A stretch of DNA of 64,000 nt from assembly GCF_000236405.1 (NCBI RefSeq), contig NC_016621.1:186001-250000 (forward strand). Direction: 5' to 3'. A program made the position numbers and the translations under genes. The notes beneath the pieces are model-generated. The model saw nothing but the letters and a program-made list of their open reading frames with translations. It had not been told where the DNA came from and searched no databases. This document shows, one piece after another, positions 19,023 through 28,323 of this stretch. Source of the DNA: Blattabacterium sp. (Cryptocercus punctulatus) str. Cpu (GTDB lineage Bacteria > Bacteroidota > Bacteroidia > Flavobacteriales > Blattabacteriaceae). The stretch's first letter is position 1, and each line of letters starts with the position of its first letter.

Positions 19023-20198
19023 TTATGGAATTTGAAGTATTTTTTTAGCGTAAATAATCATTTTTTTATCTCCCGTAGATTTTTCTTTTACATTAGAAAG
19101 TTTAATAACAGATATCCATTTTTTTTTTGGAATCGCTTTTACCATTTTAATAACTATATTCATTGATGGAGGTCCAACATCATTGGTGAAATTAGTTCCT
19201 ATACAAAAAAATGGAATAATTTTATTTTTACAAAAAGAGGAAATATAAGTTATTTTATACGGATTAAGATTATCGGAAAATATAATTTTTTTTTGTAATG
19301 GATTGATTTTAAATTTTTTATAATGTTTTATAGTTTCCTCAATAAAAAAAATTGGATCTCCACTATCATGTCTAATACCTTCAAAAATATTTGCTAAGTT
19401 TTGATCAAAATTTTTAAAAAAAATCGGAGTAGTATATGTATCAGATAAAGCTATACCTAAATTTTTTCCATATATATTTAACCAATTTTTCATAGAAATT
19501 TTATCAGCCATATTAAATCCATATTTAGCTGCATGAAACATTACCCATTCATGTCCTTGAGTCCCAATAGGTTTTATTGATAAAATATGGGATAAATGTA
19601 CATTACTAGTACCTATAAAAAAAGATGGAGCTTCTTTTTTTATAAATTTTAAAACTAATTTATGTATTTGATATGAAAATCTTCTTCTAGTTCCGTATTC
19701 TCCAATTTTTATATTTAATTTTTTATATTTATTTAATTTTTCTTTCGTTAAAAAAAGAATTTTTTTATTTGAAATTCGTTTTGCATCTGTTAATTGATAA
19801 TATAATTCAGATATTATTGCCATTAAAGGTACTTCCCATAAAATAGTTCTATGCCATAATCCTTCTATATGTATTTGTATATTTTTTCCTTTTTGAGATA
19901 TATTAACTTCTTTTGGATTATATTGATATTTTTTTAAAAAATCAAGATAAGTAGAATCTAAATAAGGACAATTTTTTTCTAAAAAAATCCTTTCTTCATT
20001 TGATAATTTTAGATCCGACATTTTATCAAGATTTTTTTTTAAAAGATTAGCAAAATTTCTTGGAAAAGAATGTTTTCCACGATTTATAAATTCATATTTA
20101 GTTTTTACTAAAGGAAATAATTTTATTACAGCATTTTGCATAGTAAATTTATAAAAATCATTATCTAATAAAGAAGATACAATAGAAAATTCATTCAT
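19023..20198 (-). CDS. pncB: Nicotinate phosphoribosyltransferase
   Basis: Makes nicotinate mononucleotide from nicotinate and PRPP, the salvage entry to NAD. About 391 residues from the ATG at 20198 (another ATG three codons upstream at 20207). Visible family motifs are LLDNDFYKFTMQ (8-19), FINRG, GEYGTRRRFSYQ with the phosphorylated/substrate-binding region, FIGTSNVHLSH, QGHEW, GIRHDSGDP and FCIGTNFTND. Conserved His in TQGHEWVMFH is intact. Implies uptake of nicotinate from the host or from other NAD breakdown. Divergent from the RRM protein gene. Confidence 0.95.
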   Translation of the reverse strand: MNEFSIVSSLLDNDFYKFTMQNAVIKLFPLVKTKYEFINRGKHSFPRNFANLLKKNLDKMSDLKLSNEERIFLEKNCPYLDSTYLDFLKKYQYNPKEVNISQKGKNIQIHIEGLWHRTILWEVPLMAIISELYYQLTDAKRISNKKILFLTKEKLNKYKKLNIKIGEYGTRRRFSYQIHKLVLKFIKKEAPSFFIGTSNVHLSHILSIKPIGTQGHEWVMFHAAKYGFNMADKISMKNWLNIYGKNLGIALSDTYTTPIFFKNFDQNLANIFEGIRHDSGDPIFFIEETIKHYKKFKINPLQKKIIFSDNLNPYKITYISSFCKNKIIPFFCIGTNFTNDVGPPSMNIVIKMVKAIPKKKWISVIKLSNVKEKSTGDKKMIIYAKKILQIP

Positions 20199-20291
20199 TA
20201 TATTCATTAAATATAATCTTCGATAATTATTATTATTTGGAATACCTAAAAATAAAAAATTTTTTCAAAAAATTTTGTTTTTTTTATATAT

Positions 20292-20307
20292 GAAGTTAAA
20301 AAACTTC
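20292..20307 (+). promoter_or_regulatory. Hairpin in the leader of the RRM protein gene
   Basis: GAAGTT, AAAA, AACTTC forms a perfect 6-bp stem. A second A+T-rich hairpin (around 20317-20344) follows before the ATG at 20381. Possible leader structure controlling the RNA-binding protein; function unproven. Confidence 0.4.
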
Positions 20308-20380
20308 TTCAATAAGAATATTTTTCTTTTAGAAAAAATATTTCTCTAAATTTGCTTTTAAAACAATTTATTTTTTAATT

Positions 20381-20650
20381 ATGGATTATACGAAATTATA
20401 CGTTGGCAATTTATCTTATGATATGACAGAACAAGAATTAAAAGAATATTTTGAATCTATAGGAGAAGTTATTAACGCAAAAATTATTTTTGACGAATCT
20501 ACTTCTAATAAAAGAAGTAAAGGATTTGGATTTATAGAAATGTCTAATGAAGAAAATGCTAAACAAGCTATAGAAAAATTAAATGGAACAGAATTTATGG
20601 GAAGAAATATTATTGTTTCTGTAGCTAGACCAAGGATAAAAAGAGATTAA
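20381..20650 (+). CDS. RRM-type RNA-binding protein
   Basis: 89 residues forming a single RNA-recognition motif. RNP2 is LYVGNLSYD (about 6-14) and RNP1 is KGFGFIEM (about 48-55), with the aromatic residues that stack on RNA in place. It ends right after the domain with VARPRIKRD, lacking the Gly-rich tail of many relatives. Related bacterial proteins are often cold-induced RNA chaperones. It has a 180-base leader with two hairpins, so post-transcriptional control is plausible. Single-gene unit ahead of dapA. Confidence 0.93.
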   Translation: MDYTKLYVGNLSYDMTEQELKEYFESIGEVINAKIIFDESTSNKRSKGFGFIEMSNEENAKQAIEKLNGTEFMGRNIIVSVARPRIKRD

Positions 20651-20758
20651 TTCTTTTTTTATTTTTCTATACGTCTACATCTGTATTTATATAAATAAAA
20701 ATAAAAAAAATACTGAAATATTAATAATAATGTTAGTGAATTCACTATATGGATTTTT

Positions 20759-21631
20759 ATGAAAAAATTATATGGAACAGGTGTAGCGTTAGTTACTCCT
20801 TTTAAAAAAAATAGAAAAATTGATTTTAATGGACTTGAAAAGCTTTTAAAATATATAGAAGATAAAGTGGATTATTTAATAATATTAGGTACTACAGCAG
20901 AAACTTCTACTTTAGAAGAAAATGAAAAAAAAGATATAATTGAATGTATTAAAAATTCCAATTATAAAAAAATACCTTTAATATTAGGAATAGGAGGTAA
21001 TAATACAGAAAATGTTATCAAAAAAATAAAAAGTATAAATTTATCAGATTTTTTAGCAATTCTTTCTATTTCTCCTTATTATAATAATCCATCTCAAGAA
21101 GGAATATATCAACATTTTAAATCTATTATTAATAATACAGATGCCAATATAATCGTTTATAATGTTCCTAAGAGAACAGGATCAAATGTTTTTCCTGAAA
21201 CAATTATTCGTTTAGCTAATGATTTTAATAGAATTATAGGAATAAAAGAAGCATCTGGTAATATTTTACAATCTTATAAGATTATAAAAAAAAAACCAAA
21301 AAATTTTAGTGTGATAGCAGGAGATGATTTTATTTCTTTGCCTTTAATACTAGGTGGAGGAAATGGAATTATATCTGTAATAGCTCAAGGATTTCCAGAT
21401 AAAATATCTAAAATGATTTCTTTAGCGAAAAGTAATAAAGTTAAAGAAGCTTTTTCAATTTTTTATGAAATTTTTAATATGATTTATCTTATTTATGAAG
21501 AAGGAAATCCTACAGGAATAAAAACTTTTTTGGAGATTATAGGTATATGTAGTTCATATGTAAGATTACCATTATTAAGTGGAACTTATAATTTAAAAAA
21601 AAAAATGGAATTTTTATTAAAAAAACTATAA
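20759..21631 (+). CDS. dapA: 4-hydroxy-tetrahydrodipicolinate synthase
   Basis: Condenses pyruvate and aspartate semialdehyde, the committed step to lysine and meso-diaminopimelate. 290 residues, normal. GTGVALVTPF opens it; GTTAETSTL matches the family GTTGE.xTL loop; the catalytic tyrosine is in NVPKRTG/VYNVP and the Schiff-base lysine in GIKEASG (about 164); AGDDF and GGGNGIISV follow. Heads a compact rightward run dapA-ferritin-bamD-rpoZ. Fits amino-acid provisioning or peptidoglycan synthesis by an endosymbiont. Confidence 0.95.
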   Translation: MKKLYGTGVALVTPFKKNRKIDFNGLEKLLKYIEDKVDYLIILGTTAETSTLEENEKKDIIECIKNSNYKKIPLILGIGGNNTENVIKKIKSINLSDFLAILSISPYYNNPSQEGIYQHFKSIINNTDANIIVYNVPKRTGSNVFPETIIRLANDFNRIIGIKEASGNILQSYKIIKKKPKNFSVIAGDDFISLPLILGGGNGIISVIAQGFPDKISKMISLAKSNKVKEAFSIFYEIFNMIYLIYEEGNPTGIKTFLEIIGICSSYVRLPLLSGTYNLKKKMEFLLKKL

Positions 21632-21652
21632 ATTAATTATTTAATTTTTATT

Positions 21653-22180
21653 ATGTTTAGTAAAAAAATACAAGTAGAATTAAAAAAACAATTAAATAGA
21701 GAATTAGAATCTTCTCAATTATATTTATCTATGGCATCTTGGGTTGAATATAAATATGGTGGTCTTGATGGAATATATAATTTTTTATATGATCATTCGG
21801 ATGAAGAAAGAAGACATATGTTGAAGTTAATAAAGTATATTAATAAAAGAGGAGGATATGTGGATAATTTTAATAAAAGTGAATATTATATTTTTGAAAA
21901 AATTTCATATAATTCTTTGATGAATTTATTTTATAAATTATTTGAACATGAAAAAAAAAATTCTTTGGAAATTAATTTTTTAGTTGAATTATCATTACAG
22001 GAAAAAGATTTTTTTACATATAATTTTTTACAATGGTATGTCGAAGAACAAATAGAAGAAGAAGTTTTAATAAAAAAAATATTGGATAAAATTGAATTAA
22101 TTGGAGAAGATAAAGGTGGTTTATATTTATTTAATCATGATATTAAAAATTTTTATTCAAAAAAATTTGGAAAAAATTAG
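21653..22180 (+). CDS. ftnA: Ferritin (non-heme)
   Basis: Iron-storage four-helix-bundle protein, 175 residues, normal. Ferroxidase ligands are visible in ELESSQLYLSMASW (about 17-30), the HSDEERRHMLKL helix (about 47-58) with the E..H pair, and YVEEQIEEE near residue 130. Iron storage also limits oxidative damage. It is only 21 bases after dapA and 6 before bamD, so probably co-transcribed. The N-terminus MFSKKIQVELKKQLNRE fits the family, so the start is secure. Confidence 0.94.
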   Translation: MFSKKIQVELKKQLNRELESSQLYLSMASWVEYKYGGLDGIYNFLYDHSDEERRHMLKLIKYINKRGGYVDNFNKSEYYIFEKISYNSLMNLFYKLFEHEKKNSLEINFLVELSLQEKDFFTYNFLQWYVEEQIEEEVLIKKILDKIELIGEDKGGLYLFNHDIKNFYSKKFGKN

Positions 22181-22186
22181 ATAATT

Positions 22187-22828
22187 ATGAATTATAACAA
22201 AATTATTTTTTTTTTATTATTTATAATAACTGGATGTTATGATGGAAAACATTTATCAAAATGGAATACTAATTTTTATAATAAAAAAAATGAAATTTCT
22301 ATATTAGAAAATATTTTTCGAAAATTGAATCTTTTTTCAAAAAAAAAGTATTTAGAAAATAATTATGAGGAAAATGAATCATTTAAACGTGGATTGACTT
22401 ATTATTTTAAATCTTTAAATTTCGATTTAGATCAAAAGAAAACTAAAGAAGCAATTGAAGTCTTAAATAAATTTATTAAAGCATATCCAAATAGTTCGAA
22501 ATTAGAAGAAATTAATGAAATTTTAAATAAATTATCAAAAAGACTTGAAAAAAAAGATTATTATATTGCTAATACATATTTTTTTATGAAAAAATACCAA
22601 TCATCTTTAATTTATTTTCAAAATTTTTTAAATAATTTTCCAAAAAGTAATTTTAAAGAAGATGTTTTATACAAAATTTGTTTAATTACATATAAACTTT
22701 CTATTAATAAAAAAGAAAATCAAAAAAATAAAATTTCAAATTTTATTGATGCATATTATAAATATGTAAAATTATATCCAAATTCTTCTAATATAAAAAA
22801 ATTAAAAATTTTTATGAAAAATTATTAA
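22187..22828 (+). CDS. bamD: Outer-membrane assembly lipoprotein BamD, short
   Basis: TPR lipoprotein of the BAM complex that inserts beta-barrel proteins. 213 residues, noticeably shorter than the usual 250-280. A lipoprotein signal ends in FIITGC (Cys at 17). TPR-like units include AIEVLNKFIKAYPNSS, YQSSLIYFQNFLNNFPKS and YYKYVKLYPNSSN, the repeated FxxxYPxS pattern of BamD. The missing length seems to be at the C-terminus. Directly upstream of rpoZ, the flavobacterial order. Confidence 0.87.
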   Translation: MNYNKIIFFLLFIITGCYDGKHLSKWNTNFYNKKNEISILENIFRKLNLFSKKKYLENNYEENESFKRGLTYYFKSLNFDLDQKKTKEAIEVLNKFIKAYPNSSKLEEINEILNKLSKRLEKKDYYIANTYFFMKKYQSSLIYFQNFLNNFPKSNFKEDVLYKICLITYKLSINKKENQKNKISNFIDAYYKYVKLYPNSSNIKKLKIFMKNY

Positions 22829-22832
22829 AATA

Positions 22833-23144
22833 ATGAATTTTAAAGAAATTAAAGCTCCAATAAATACAGAAACAATAGATCGTGAAGAATTAGAAAAAAA
22901 ATCCGGAAAAAATATTTATGGAACTATTTGTATTTTAGACAAAATTAGTCAAAAAATTAGTCAAAAAATTAAAGAAAATTTAGATAAAAAATTGGAAGAA
23001 TTCAATTTTATAAATAAAAATAATTTAGAAGAAATTTTTGAAAATAAGGAACAAATAGATTTATCTAAATTTTATGAAAAACTTCCAAAATCTACATCTA
23101 TTTCTATTCAATATTTATTAGATAATAAAATAAAAATTAATTAA
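22833..23144 (+). CDS. rpoZ: DNA-directed RNA polymerase omega subunit, Bacteroidetes type
   Basis: Small RNA polymerase assembly subunit. 103 residues beginning MNFKEIKAPINTETIDREEL, with GNIYGTI-like SGKNIYGTICIL, the repeated ISQKISQKIKENL helix, and the Bacteroidetes-specific EIFENKEQIDLSKFYEKLPK. This matches the Bacteroidetes omega family rather than the short E. coli form. The DNA repeat behind ISQKISQ suggests a small in-frame duplication. Convergent with the transaldolase gene, overlapping its 3' end by 8 bases. Confidence 0.9.
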   Translation: MNFKEIKAPINTETIDREELEKKSGKNIYGTICILDKISQKISQKIKENLDKKLEEFNFINKNNLEEIFENKEQIDLSKFYEKLPKSTSISIQYLLDNKIKIN

Positions 23145-23799
23145 TAATATTTTCATAATCTTCTAAAAATTTTTTCAGTCCTATTTTTGTTAATGGATGG
23201 TTAAATAAAGATAGAATTATTTTTAATGGAGATGTTACTGCATATATTCCTATTTTAGAACATTCTATAATTTGTAATGGATTACGTATTGAGGCTGCTA
23301 AAATTTTTGTATCAAAATGGTAATTATTATAGATATTTTTAATTTCCTTTATTAAATTTAATCCATTATATGATAAATCTTCTAATCTTCCTAAAAATGG
23401 AGAAATATAATTAGATCCTGCCTTTGCAGCTAAAATAGCTTGACCAGAGGAAAATACTAAAGTACAATTAGTTTTAATATTTTTTTTTGATAAATATTTT
23501 ATTGCTTTAATTCCATCTTTAATCATCGGAATTTTTACTACTATTTTTGGATGTAAAAGTGAAATTTTTTCACCTTCTTGAATCATATCTATATAATTTG
23601 TACTTATTAATTCTGCACTTACATCTCCTTCCTCATCATCTAATAATTGACAAATAGATATATAATGATTATTAATCTTATTTTTTGGAATAAATTCTTT
23701 TGATATTAAAGTAGGATTTGTTGTTACACCATCTAATACCCCTAATTTTTTTGCCTGTTTTATTTCTTTTAAATTAGCTGTATCTATAAAAAATTTCAT
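23137..23799 (-). CDS. tal: Transaldolase (small, fructose-6-phosphate aldolase type)
   Basis: Non-oxidative pentose phosphate enzyme exchanging a dihydroxyacetone unit. 220 residues, typical for the short transaldolase/FSA group. Motifs: FIDTANLKEIK (4-14), GVTTNPTLISKE (24-35), catalytic lysine in VVKIPM (about 88), NCTLVFSSGQA, SPFLGR and KILAASIRNP. The sequence cannot separate transaldolase from fructose-6-phosphate aldolase activity; the pathway argument favours transaldolase. Leftward single gene between rpoZ and lpd. Confidence 0.92.
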   Translation of the reverse strand: MKFFIDTANLKEIKQAKKLGVLDGVTTNPTLISKEFIPKNKINNHYISICQLLDDEEGDVSAELISTNYIDMIQEGEKISLLHPKIVVKIPMIKDGIKAIKYLSKKNIKTNCTLVFSSGQAILAAKAGSNYISPFLGRLEDLSYNGLNLIKEIKNIYNNYHFDTKILAASIRNPLQIIECSKIGIYAVTSPLKIILSLFNHPLTKIGLKKFLEDYENIIN

Positions 23800-23883
23800 A
23801 TATTTTTAATAAGTAATAAAAACAAATTTATAAAAAATTAAGAATAAAAATTTGTAAATTTATATTTATCAAAAATTATAATT

Positions 23884-25266
23884 ATGAATTTTGATGTTAT
23901 TGTTTTAGGTAGTGGCCCAGGTGGTTATATTGCCTCTATACGATCTGCACAACTTGGAATGAAAACTGCTGTAATAGAAAAAGATTCTTTAGGTGGTGTA
24001 TGTTTAAATTGGGGGTGTATTCCAACAAAATCTATTTTAAATAGTGCTAAAATTTTACAAGAAATAAAAAAAAATAAAAAATTATTTGGTATAAATCAAA
24101 TAAAAGTTGACTTTTCTCAAATACTTTCTAAAAGTAGAAATATCGTAGATAAAATGAGAAAAAGAATTTCATTTTTAATGAAAAAAAATGGAATACATGT
24201 TATTCATGGAGAAGCAAAATTAAAAAAAGGAAAAAAAATTGAAATTTTTAGAGATAAACAAAAAATTGGGGAATGTTATGCTTCACATATTATTATAGCT
24301 ACAGGTGGGAAACCCAAAATTGAAAAAAAATTTCAACAAAATCCCAAAAAAATAATAGGATATAAAGAAGCATTATCTCTTTCAAAATTACCTAAAAAAA
24401 TGATTATTATCGGTTCCGGTTCTATTGGATTGGAATTTTCTTATTTTTATCATTCTATGGGAACAGAAGTTATCCTTATAGAGCTTTTTCCTAAACTTTT
24501 TCCAAGTGGAGATGAAGAAATATCTGATCAAATAAAATTTATTTTTGATAAGATAGGAATTAAAAGTTATGTTTCATCTTTTATAAAAAAAATAAATTAT
24601 ACTGATAAAGGAATTATAGTTGATATTAAAAATTCTAAAAAAAATATTACTATAGAAGCAGAAATAGTACTTTCTGCAATTGGAACTATTCCAAATATTA
24701 ATATAGGATTAGAAGAAATTGGAATTAAAACTAAAGATGGTTTTATAGTAGTAGATGAAAAATATAGAACAAATATAGAAGGTTATTATGCTATTGGAGA
24801 TGTAATTGAAGGACCATCATTAGCACATGTAGCTTCGAATGAAGCAATTTCATGTATTGAAAATATCAAAGAATTAAATCCTCAAAAAATAGATTATGGA
24901 AATATTCCAAAATGTGTTTATTGTTCTCCAGAAATTGCATCAGTAGGTTATACTGAAAAACAAGCTAAAGAAAAAGGATATAAAATTAAAGTTGGAAAAT
25001 TTCCTTTTCATTCTATTGGAAAATCAATTTGTGATGAAAATATTGAAGGTTTTGTTAAAGTTATTTTTGACGAAAAATATGATGAATGGTTAGGTTGTCA
25101 TATGATTGGAAATAATGTTTCGGAACTTATTTCTGAAGTTGTAGTTGCTAGAAAATTAGAGGCAACTAATTATGAAATAATGGGAAGTATTCATCCACAT
25201 CCTTCATTAAGTGAATCAATTCTTGAATCTATTTTTCATGCTTATGGAAAATCAATTCATTTATAA
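23884..25266 (+). CDS. lpd: Dihydrolipoyl dehydrogenase
   Basis: FAD flavoprotein re-oxidising the lipoyl group of pyruvate and 2-oxoglutarate dehydrogenases and of the glycine cleavage H protein, thus also serving GcvT's system. 460 residues. FAD motif VLGSGPGGY (6-14), redox disulfide GGVCLNWGCIP (about 37-47), NAD motif IIGSGSIGLE (about 178), the second FAD motif YAIGDV and the C-terminal catalytic HPHPSLSE (about 438-445) are intact. Single gene with 120-base A+T-rich spacers. Confidence 0.96.
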   Translation: MNFDVIVLGSGPGGYIASIRSAQLGMKTAVIEKDSLGGVCLNWGCIPTKSILNSAKILQEIKKNKKLFGINQIKVDFSQILSKSRNIVDKMRKRISFLMKKNGIHVIHGEAKLKKGKKIEIFRDKQKIGECYASHIIIATGGKPKIEKKFQQNPKKIIGYKEALSLSKLPKKMIIIGSGSIGLEFSYFYHSMGTEVILIELFPKLFPSGDEEISDQIKFIFDKIGIKSYVSSFIKKINYTDKGIIVDIKNSKKNITIEAEIVLSAIGTIPNINIGLEEIGIKTKDGFIVVDEKYRTNIEGYYAIGDVIEGPSLAHVASNEAISCIENIKELNPQKIDYGNIPKCVYCSPEIASVGYTEKQAKEKGYKIKVGKFPFHSIGKSICDENIEGFVKVIFDEKYDEWLGCHMIGNNVSELISEVVVARKLEATNYEIMGSIHPHPSLSESILESIFHAYGKSIHL

Positions 25267-25388
25267 TTATTTTTTTCATAAAAAAAATTATAATTATTCT
25301 TAAGTATTAAGTGTACTGATCGGAATTATTTATTCCCTTTTATCATAATTTCTATATATTTTTTATATTATTTATCATTATTTTTTTT

Positions 25389-25997
25389 ATGATACACATT
25401 ATATTATTTGGTCCACCAGGATGTGGAAAGGGTACTCAAGCAAAAATTTTAGAAAAAAAATTCAGATTAGTTCACTTATCTACCGGAATGCTATTTAGAC
25501 ATCATATAAAAAATAAGACAAATTTAGGTAAACTTTCTCGTTATTATATTAATAAAGGGATATTAGTTCCTGATCAGATTACAACAAATATGTTGAATAT
25601 AGAAATAAAAAAACATATTCAATCTAAAGGTATTATTTACGATGGATATCCTAGGACAAAAAAACAAGTTTTTTCTTTAGAAAAAATATTAAAATCTTTA
25701 TTTTTAGGTAAGATCAATATAATTTTTTCTTTTGAAATAAAGAAAAAATTATTAATCAATAGATTATTAAAAAGAGGGAAGATTAGTCATCGTGATGATG
25801 ATTCGGATATTATTACAGTTCAAAGAAGAATAGAAGAATATAATAAAGAAACTTTTTTTATTTGGAATGAAAAAAAATGGAAAAATAATTTTATAAAAAT
25901 AAATGCTTCTTCTTCTATAAATGAAATTTCTTTTTTTTATAGAAAAAGAAATTTCAAATTTAAATATTTAAATAATAATTTTTTTTATGAAAAATAA
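25389..25997 (+). CDS. adk: Adenylate kinase with probable frame change in the last 25 residues
   Basis: Interconverts AMP, ADP and ATP. 202 residues as read. P-loop GPPGCGKGTQ (7-16), the AMP-site STGMLFR, the YDGYPRT segment (about 83-89) and the lid R in GKISHRDDDSD are present; a short lid without zinc cysteines. After INEISFF the reading becomes YRKRNFKFKYLNNN, atypical. Dropping one base from the T8 tract at 25931-25938 gives IEKEISNLNI and a TAA at 25971, the expected type of ending and one that removes the overlap with obgE. Catalysis should be unaffected either way. Confidence 0.92.
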   Translation: MIHIILFGPPGCGKGTQAKILEKKFRLVHLSTGMLFRHHIKNKTNLGKLSRYYINKGILVPDQITTNMLNIEIKKHIQSKGIIYDGYPRTKKQVFSLEKILKSLFLGKINIIFSFEIKKKLLINRLLKRGKISHRDDDSDIITVQRRIEEYNKETFFIWNEKKWKNNFIKINASSSINEISFFYRKRNFKFKYLNNNFFYEK

Positions 25998-26946
25998 TTT
26001 TATAGATTCTATAAAAATTTATTGTAAAAGTGGTGATGGAGGAAAAGGATGTATTCATTTTCATAAAAAAAAATATATAAAAAAGGGAATTCCTGATGGA
26101 GGATCAGGTGGTAAAGGAGGTAATATTATTATACGAGGAAATTCTAATATTAATACTTTTATTCATTTAAAATATAATAAACATTGGATTGCTGGATCTG
26201 GAAATCCAGGAAAAAAAAATAATATTACCGGAAAAAATGGTAAAAATTTATTGATTGAAGTCCCTATAGGAACTATAATTAAAAATATCAATGATACTAT
26301 TTTAGTAGAAATAATTAAAAATGATCAAAAAAAAATTTTATTTAAAGGTGGAAAAGGAGGAAAAGGGAATATTTTTTTTAAAAATTCGAAATATCGATTT
26401 CCATTTTATGCACAATCCGGAATAAAAACTACAGGAAATTGGATATTTTTAGAATTAAAAATTTTAGCAGATGTTGGTTTAATTGGATTTCCAAATTCCG
26501 GAAAATCAACTTTACTTTCTATAATTACGAAAGCAAAACCAAAAATAGGAAATTTTCCTTTTACAACTAAAATACCTAATTTAGGAATAGTTAAAATGAA
26601 TTATGAGACTTTTTTAGTAGCCGATATTCCCGGTATTATAGAAAAGGCTTCAAAAGGTAAAGGATTAGGGTATACTTTTCTAAGACATATAGAACGTAAT
26701 CTAGTTCTATTATTTTTAATTTCTTCAGAAAAAAAAAATAATAAAATGGAATATTTTATATTATTGAATGAATTAAAACAATTTAATCGAAAATTATTAA
26801 ATAAAAAACGTTTATTAGTTATTTCTAAATCAGATTTAATTGATAATGAAATAAAAAAAAATATAAAAAATTTTTCTAAAATTAGGAGAAAATATCATTT
26901 TTATTTCTTCTTTTACAAAAGAAGGAATAAATCAATTAAAAAATAA
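25987..26946 (+). CDS. obgE: GTPase ObgE/CgtA, C-terminus frameshifted
   Basis: Essential GTPase for 50S subunit maturation. N-terminal Obg glycine-rich domain (GDGGKGCIHF, GGSGGKGG, GGKGGKGN, residues 1-155), then the G domain: G1 GFPNSGKS (about 166-173), G3 DIPG, G4 KSD. The final residues turn into KYHFYFFFYKRRNKS. One base off, the same DNA reads ENIIFISSFTKEGINQLKNK and on to [10 protein letters not shown] ending at 26983, which contains the G5 SSFTKEG. So the normal protein of about 331 residues has a single extra base between about 26866 and 26885. Downstream overlaps clpX tail to tail. Confidence 0.93.
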   Translation: MKNNFIDSIKIYCKSGDGGKGCIHFHKKKYIKKGIPDGGSGGKGGNIIIRGNSNINTFIHLKYNKHWIAGSGNPGKKNNITGKNGKNLLIEVPIGTIIKNINDTILVEIIKNDQKKILFKGGKGGKGNIFFKNSKYRFPFYAQSGIKTTGNWIFLELKILADVGLIGFPNSGKSTLLSIITKAKPKIGNFPFTTKIPNLGIVKMNYETFLVADIPGIIEKASKGKGLGYTFLRHIERNLVLLFLISSEKKNNKMEYFILLNELKQFNRKLLNKKRLLVISKSDLIDNEIKKNIKNFSKIRRKYHFYFFFYKRRNKSIKK

Positions 26947-26960
26947 ATTATGGGATTTAA

Positions 26961-28187
26961 TTAAAGAATTACGAGTAAAATAATTTTTTTAATAACCATA
27001 TTTTTATCTATATTTAAAATTTTGTTAGATTCTTTCATTTCAAATATATAATCTACAAATATTTTTTCACAAAAAGTACGTAATCCTCTAGCACCTAATC
27101 CTAATTGAATAGTTTCATTTACTATAATATCCAAAGCATCCTCCGTAATATTCATGGATATTTTATCCATATTAAATAATTTTTTATATTGTTTTATTAA
27201 AGCATTTTTTGGTTCAATTAAAATTTTTTTTAATGTAATTTTATTTAATGGATCTAAATAGGTGATAATAGGAAATCTACCAATAAGTTCGGGAATTAAT
27301 CCAAATTTTCTAAGATCATTAACTATAATATTTTGTAAATAATTTTTTTTTCTTTTTTCTTTTTTTATAATAAATCCAATAGAGAATTGATTAATTCTAT
27401 CGGATATAATTTTTTCTATTCCATCAAATGTACCTCCAGCAATAAATAATATATTATCGGTATTAATTTGAATCATTTTTTGATCTGGATGTTTACGACC
27501 ACCTTGTGGTGGAACATTAATAATAGTACCTTCTAATAACTTCAACAAAGCTTGTTGTACACCTTCACCGGATACATCTCTAGTAATAGATGGATTATTT
27601 TTTTTTCTAGCAATTTTATCAATTTCATCTATAAAAATAATTCCTTTTTCAGCATGATTTATATCATAATTTACAGATTGTAATAATCTTGTTAAGATAG
27701 ATTCGACATCTTCTCCAACATATCCTGCTTCCGTTAAAGTAGTTGCATCTGCTATAGTAAAAGGAACTTTTAATAGTTTAGAAATACTTTTAGCGAGTAA
27801 AGTTTTTCCGGTACCTGTATTCCCAATTAATAAAATATTGGATTTTTCTATTTCTATATCATCTTTATTTTTATTTTTATCGTATTGTATACGTTTATAA
27901 TGATTATATACAGCAACAGAAATAATTTTTTTTGCTTCATTTTGTCCTATAATATATTTATCTAAAAAATCTTTTATTTCTTTAGGTTTTTTTATTTGTA
28001 TTTTTTGATTTTTTACATTATATATTTTTTCTTCAAAATCTTTTTTTTCCGTAGAAAATTTTTTATGAATTATAGAATATGTTTTTTCTATACAAAAATT
28101 ACAAATATGCCCATTAATACCTGATATTAGAAATGTTATTTCATCTTTTTTTCTACCACAAAAATTACATTTTAAAAAATTTTCCAT
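26961..28187 (-). CDS. clpX: ATP-dependent Clp protease ATP-binding subunit ClpX
   Basis: AAA+ unfoldase feeding ClpP. 408 residues. The N-terminal zinc-binding C4 domain has CNFCGRKK (8-15) and ICNFC; Walker [10 protein letters not shown] (about 117), the GYVGEDVES pore segment, Walker [18 protein letters not shown], and the sensor-2 GARGLR are present. clpP is not in the window. The 3' end overlaps the restored obgE end by about 23 bases. Start ATG at 28187 is followed by the family [11 protein letters not shown]. Confidence 0.96.
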   Translation of the reverse strand: MENFLKCNFCGRKKDEITFLISGINGHICNFCIEKTYSIIHKKFSTEKKDFEEKIYNVKNQKIQIKKPKEIKDFLDKYIIGQNEAKKIISVAVYNHYKRIQYDKNKNKDDIEIEKSNILLIGNTGTGKTLLAKSISKLLKVPFTIADATTLTEAGYVGEDVESILTRLLQSVNYDINHAEKGIIFIDEIDKIARKKNNPSITRDVSGEGVQQALLKLLEGTIINVPPQGGRKHPDQKMIQINTDNILFIAGGTFDGIEKIISDRINQFSIGFIIKKEKRKKNYLQNIIVNDLRKFGLIPELIGRFPIITYLDPLNKITLKKILIEPKNALIKQYKKLFNMDKISMNITEDALDIIVNETIQLGLGARGLRTFCEKIFVDYIFEMKESNKILNIDKNMVIKKIILLVIL

Positions 28188-28211
28188 AAAAATATTCAGG
28201 ATATATAATAT

Positions 28212-28315
28212 GGAGCAAGCAAAGCTATATCATATCGCTACGACCTTAATTACCTTTGCTGTGTTCCCACCCTGGAGGATTTTTATTAGGGAGCTGATTA
28301 TATAGAGCTTGCTCC
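28212..28315 (-). ncRNA. ffs: Signal recognition particle RNA (small bacterial type)
   Basis: The leftward transcript begins GGAGCAAGCTC and ends GCTTGCTCC, complementary ends that close one long hairpin of about 104 bases. Its apex carries the SRP domain IV signature: CAGG, GTG stem, GGAA tetraloop, CAC, then AGCA, forming the conserved symmetric loop that binds Ffh. This explains the otherwise non-coding, higher-G+C segment between clpX and pyrG. Works with FtsY, Ffh and YidC in membrane targeting. Ends are estimated from base pairing. Confidence 0.9.
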
Positions 28316-28323
28316 AAGTTTGG

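Noticed and set aside
25262-25300. A+T-only hairpin after lpd as terminator
   Set aside because: The arms pair imperfectly and contain only A/T, so it cannot be told from background in this sequence.
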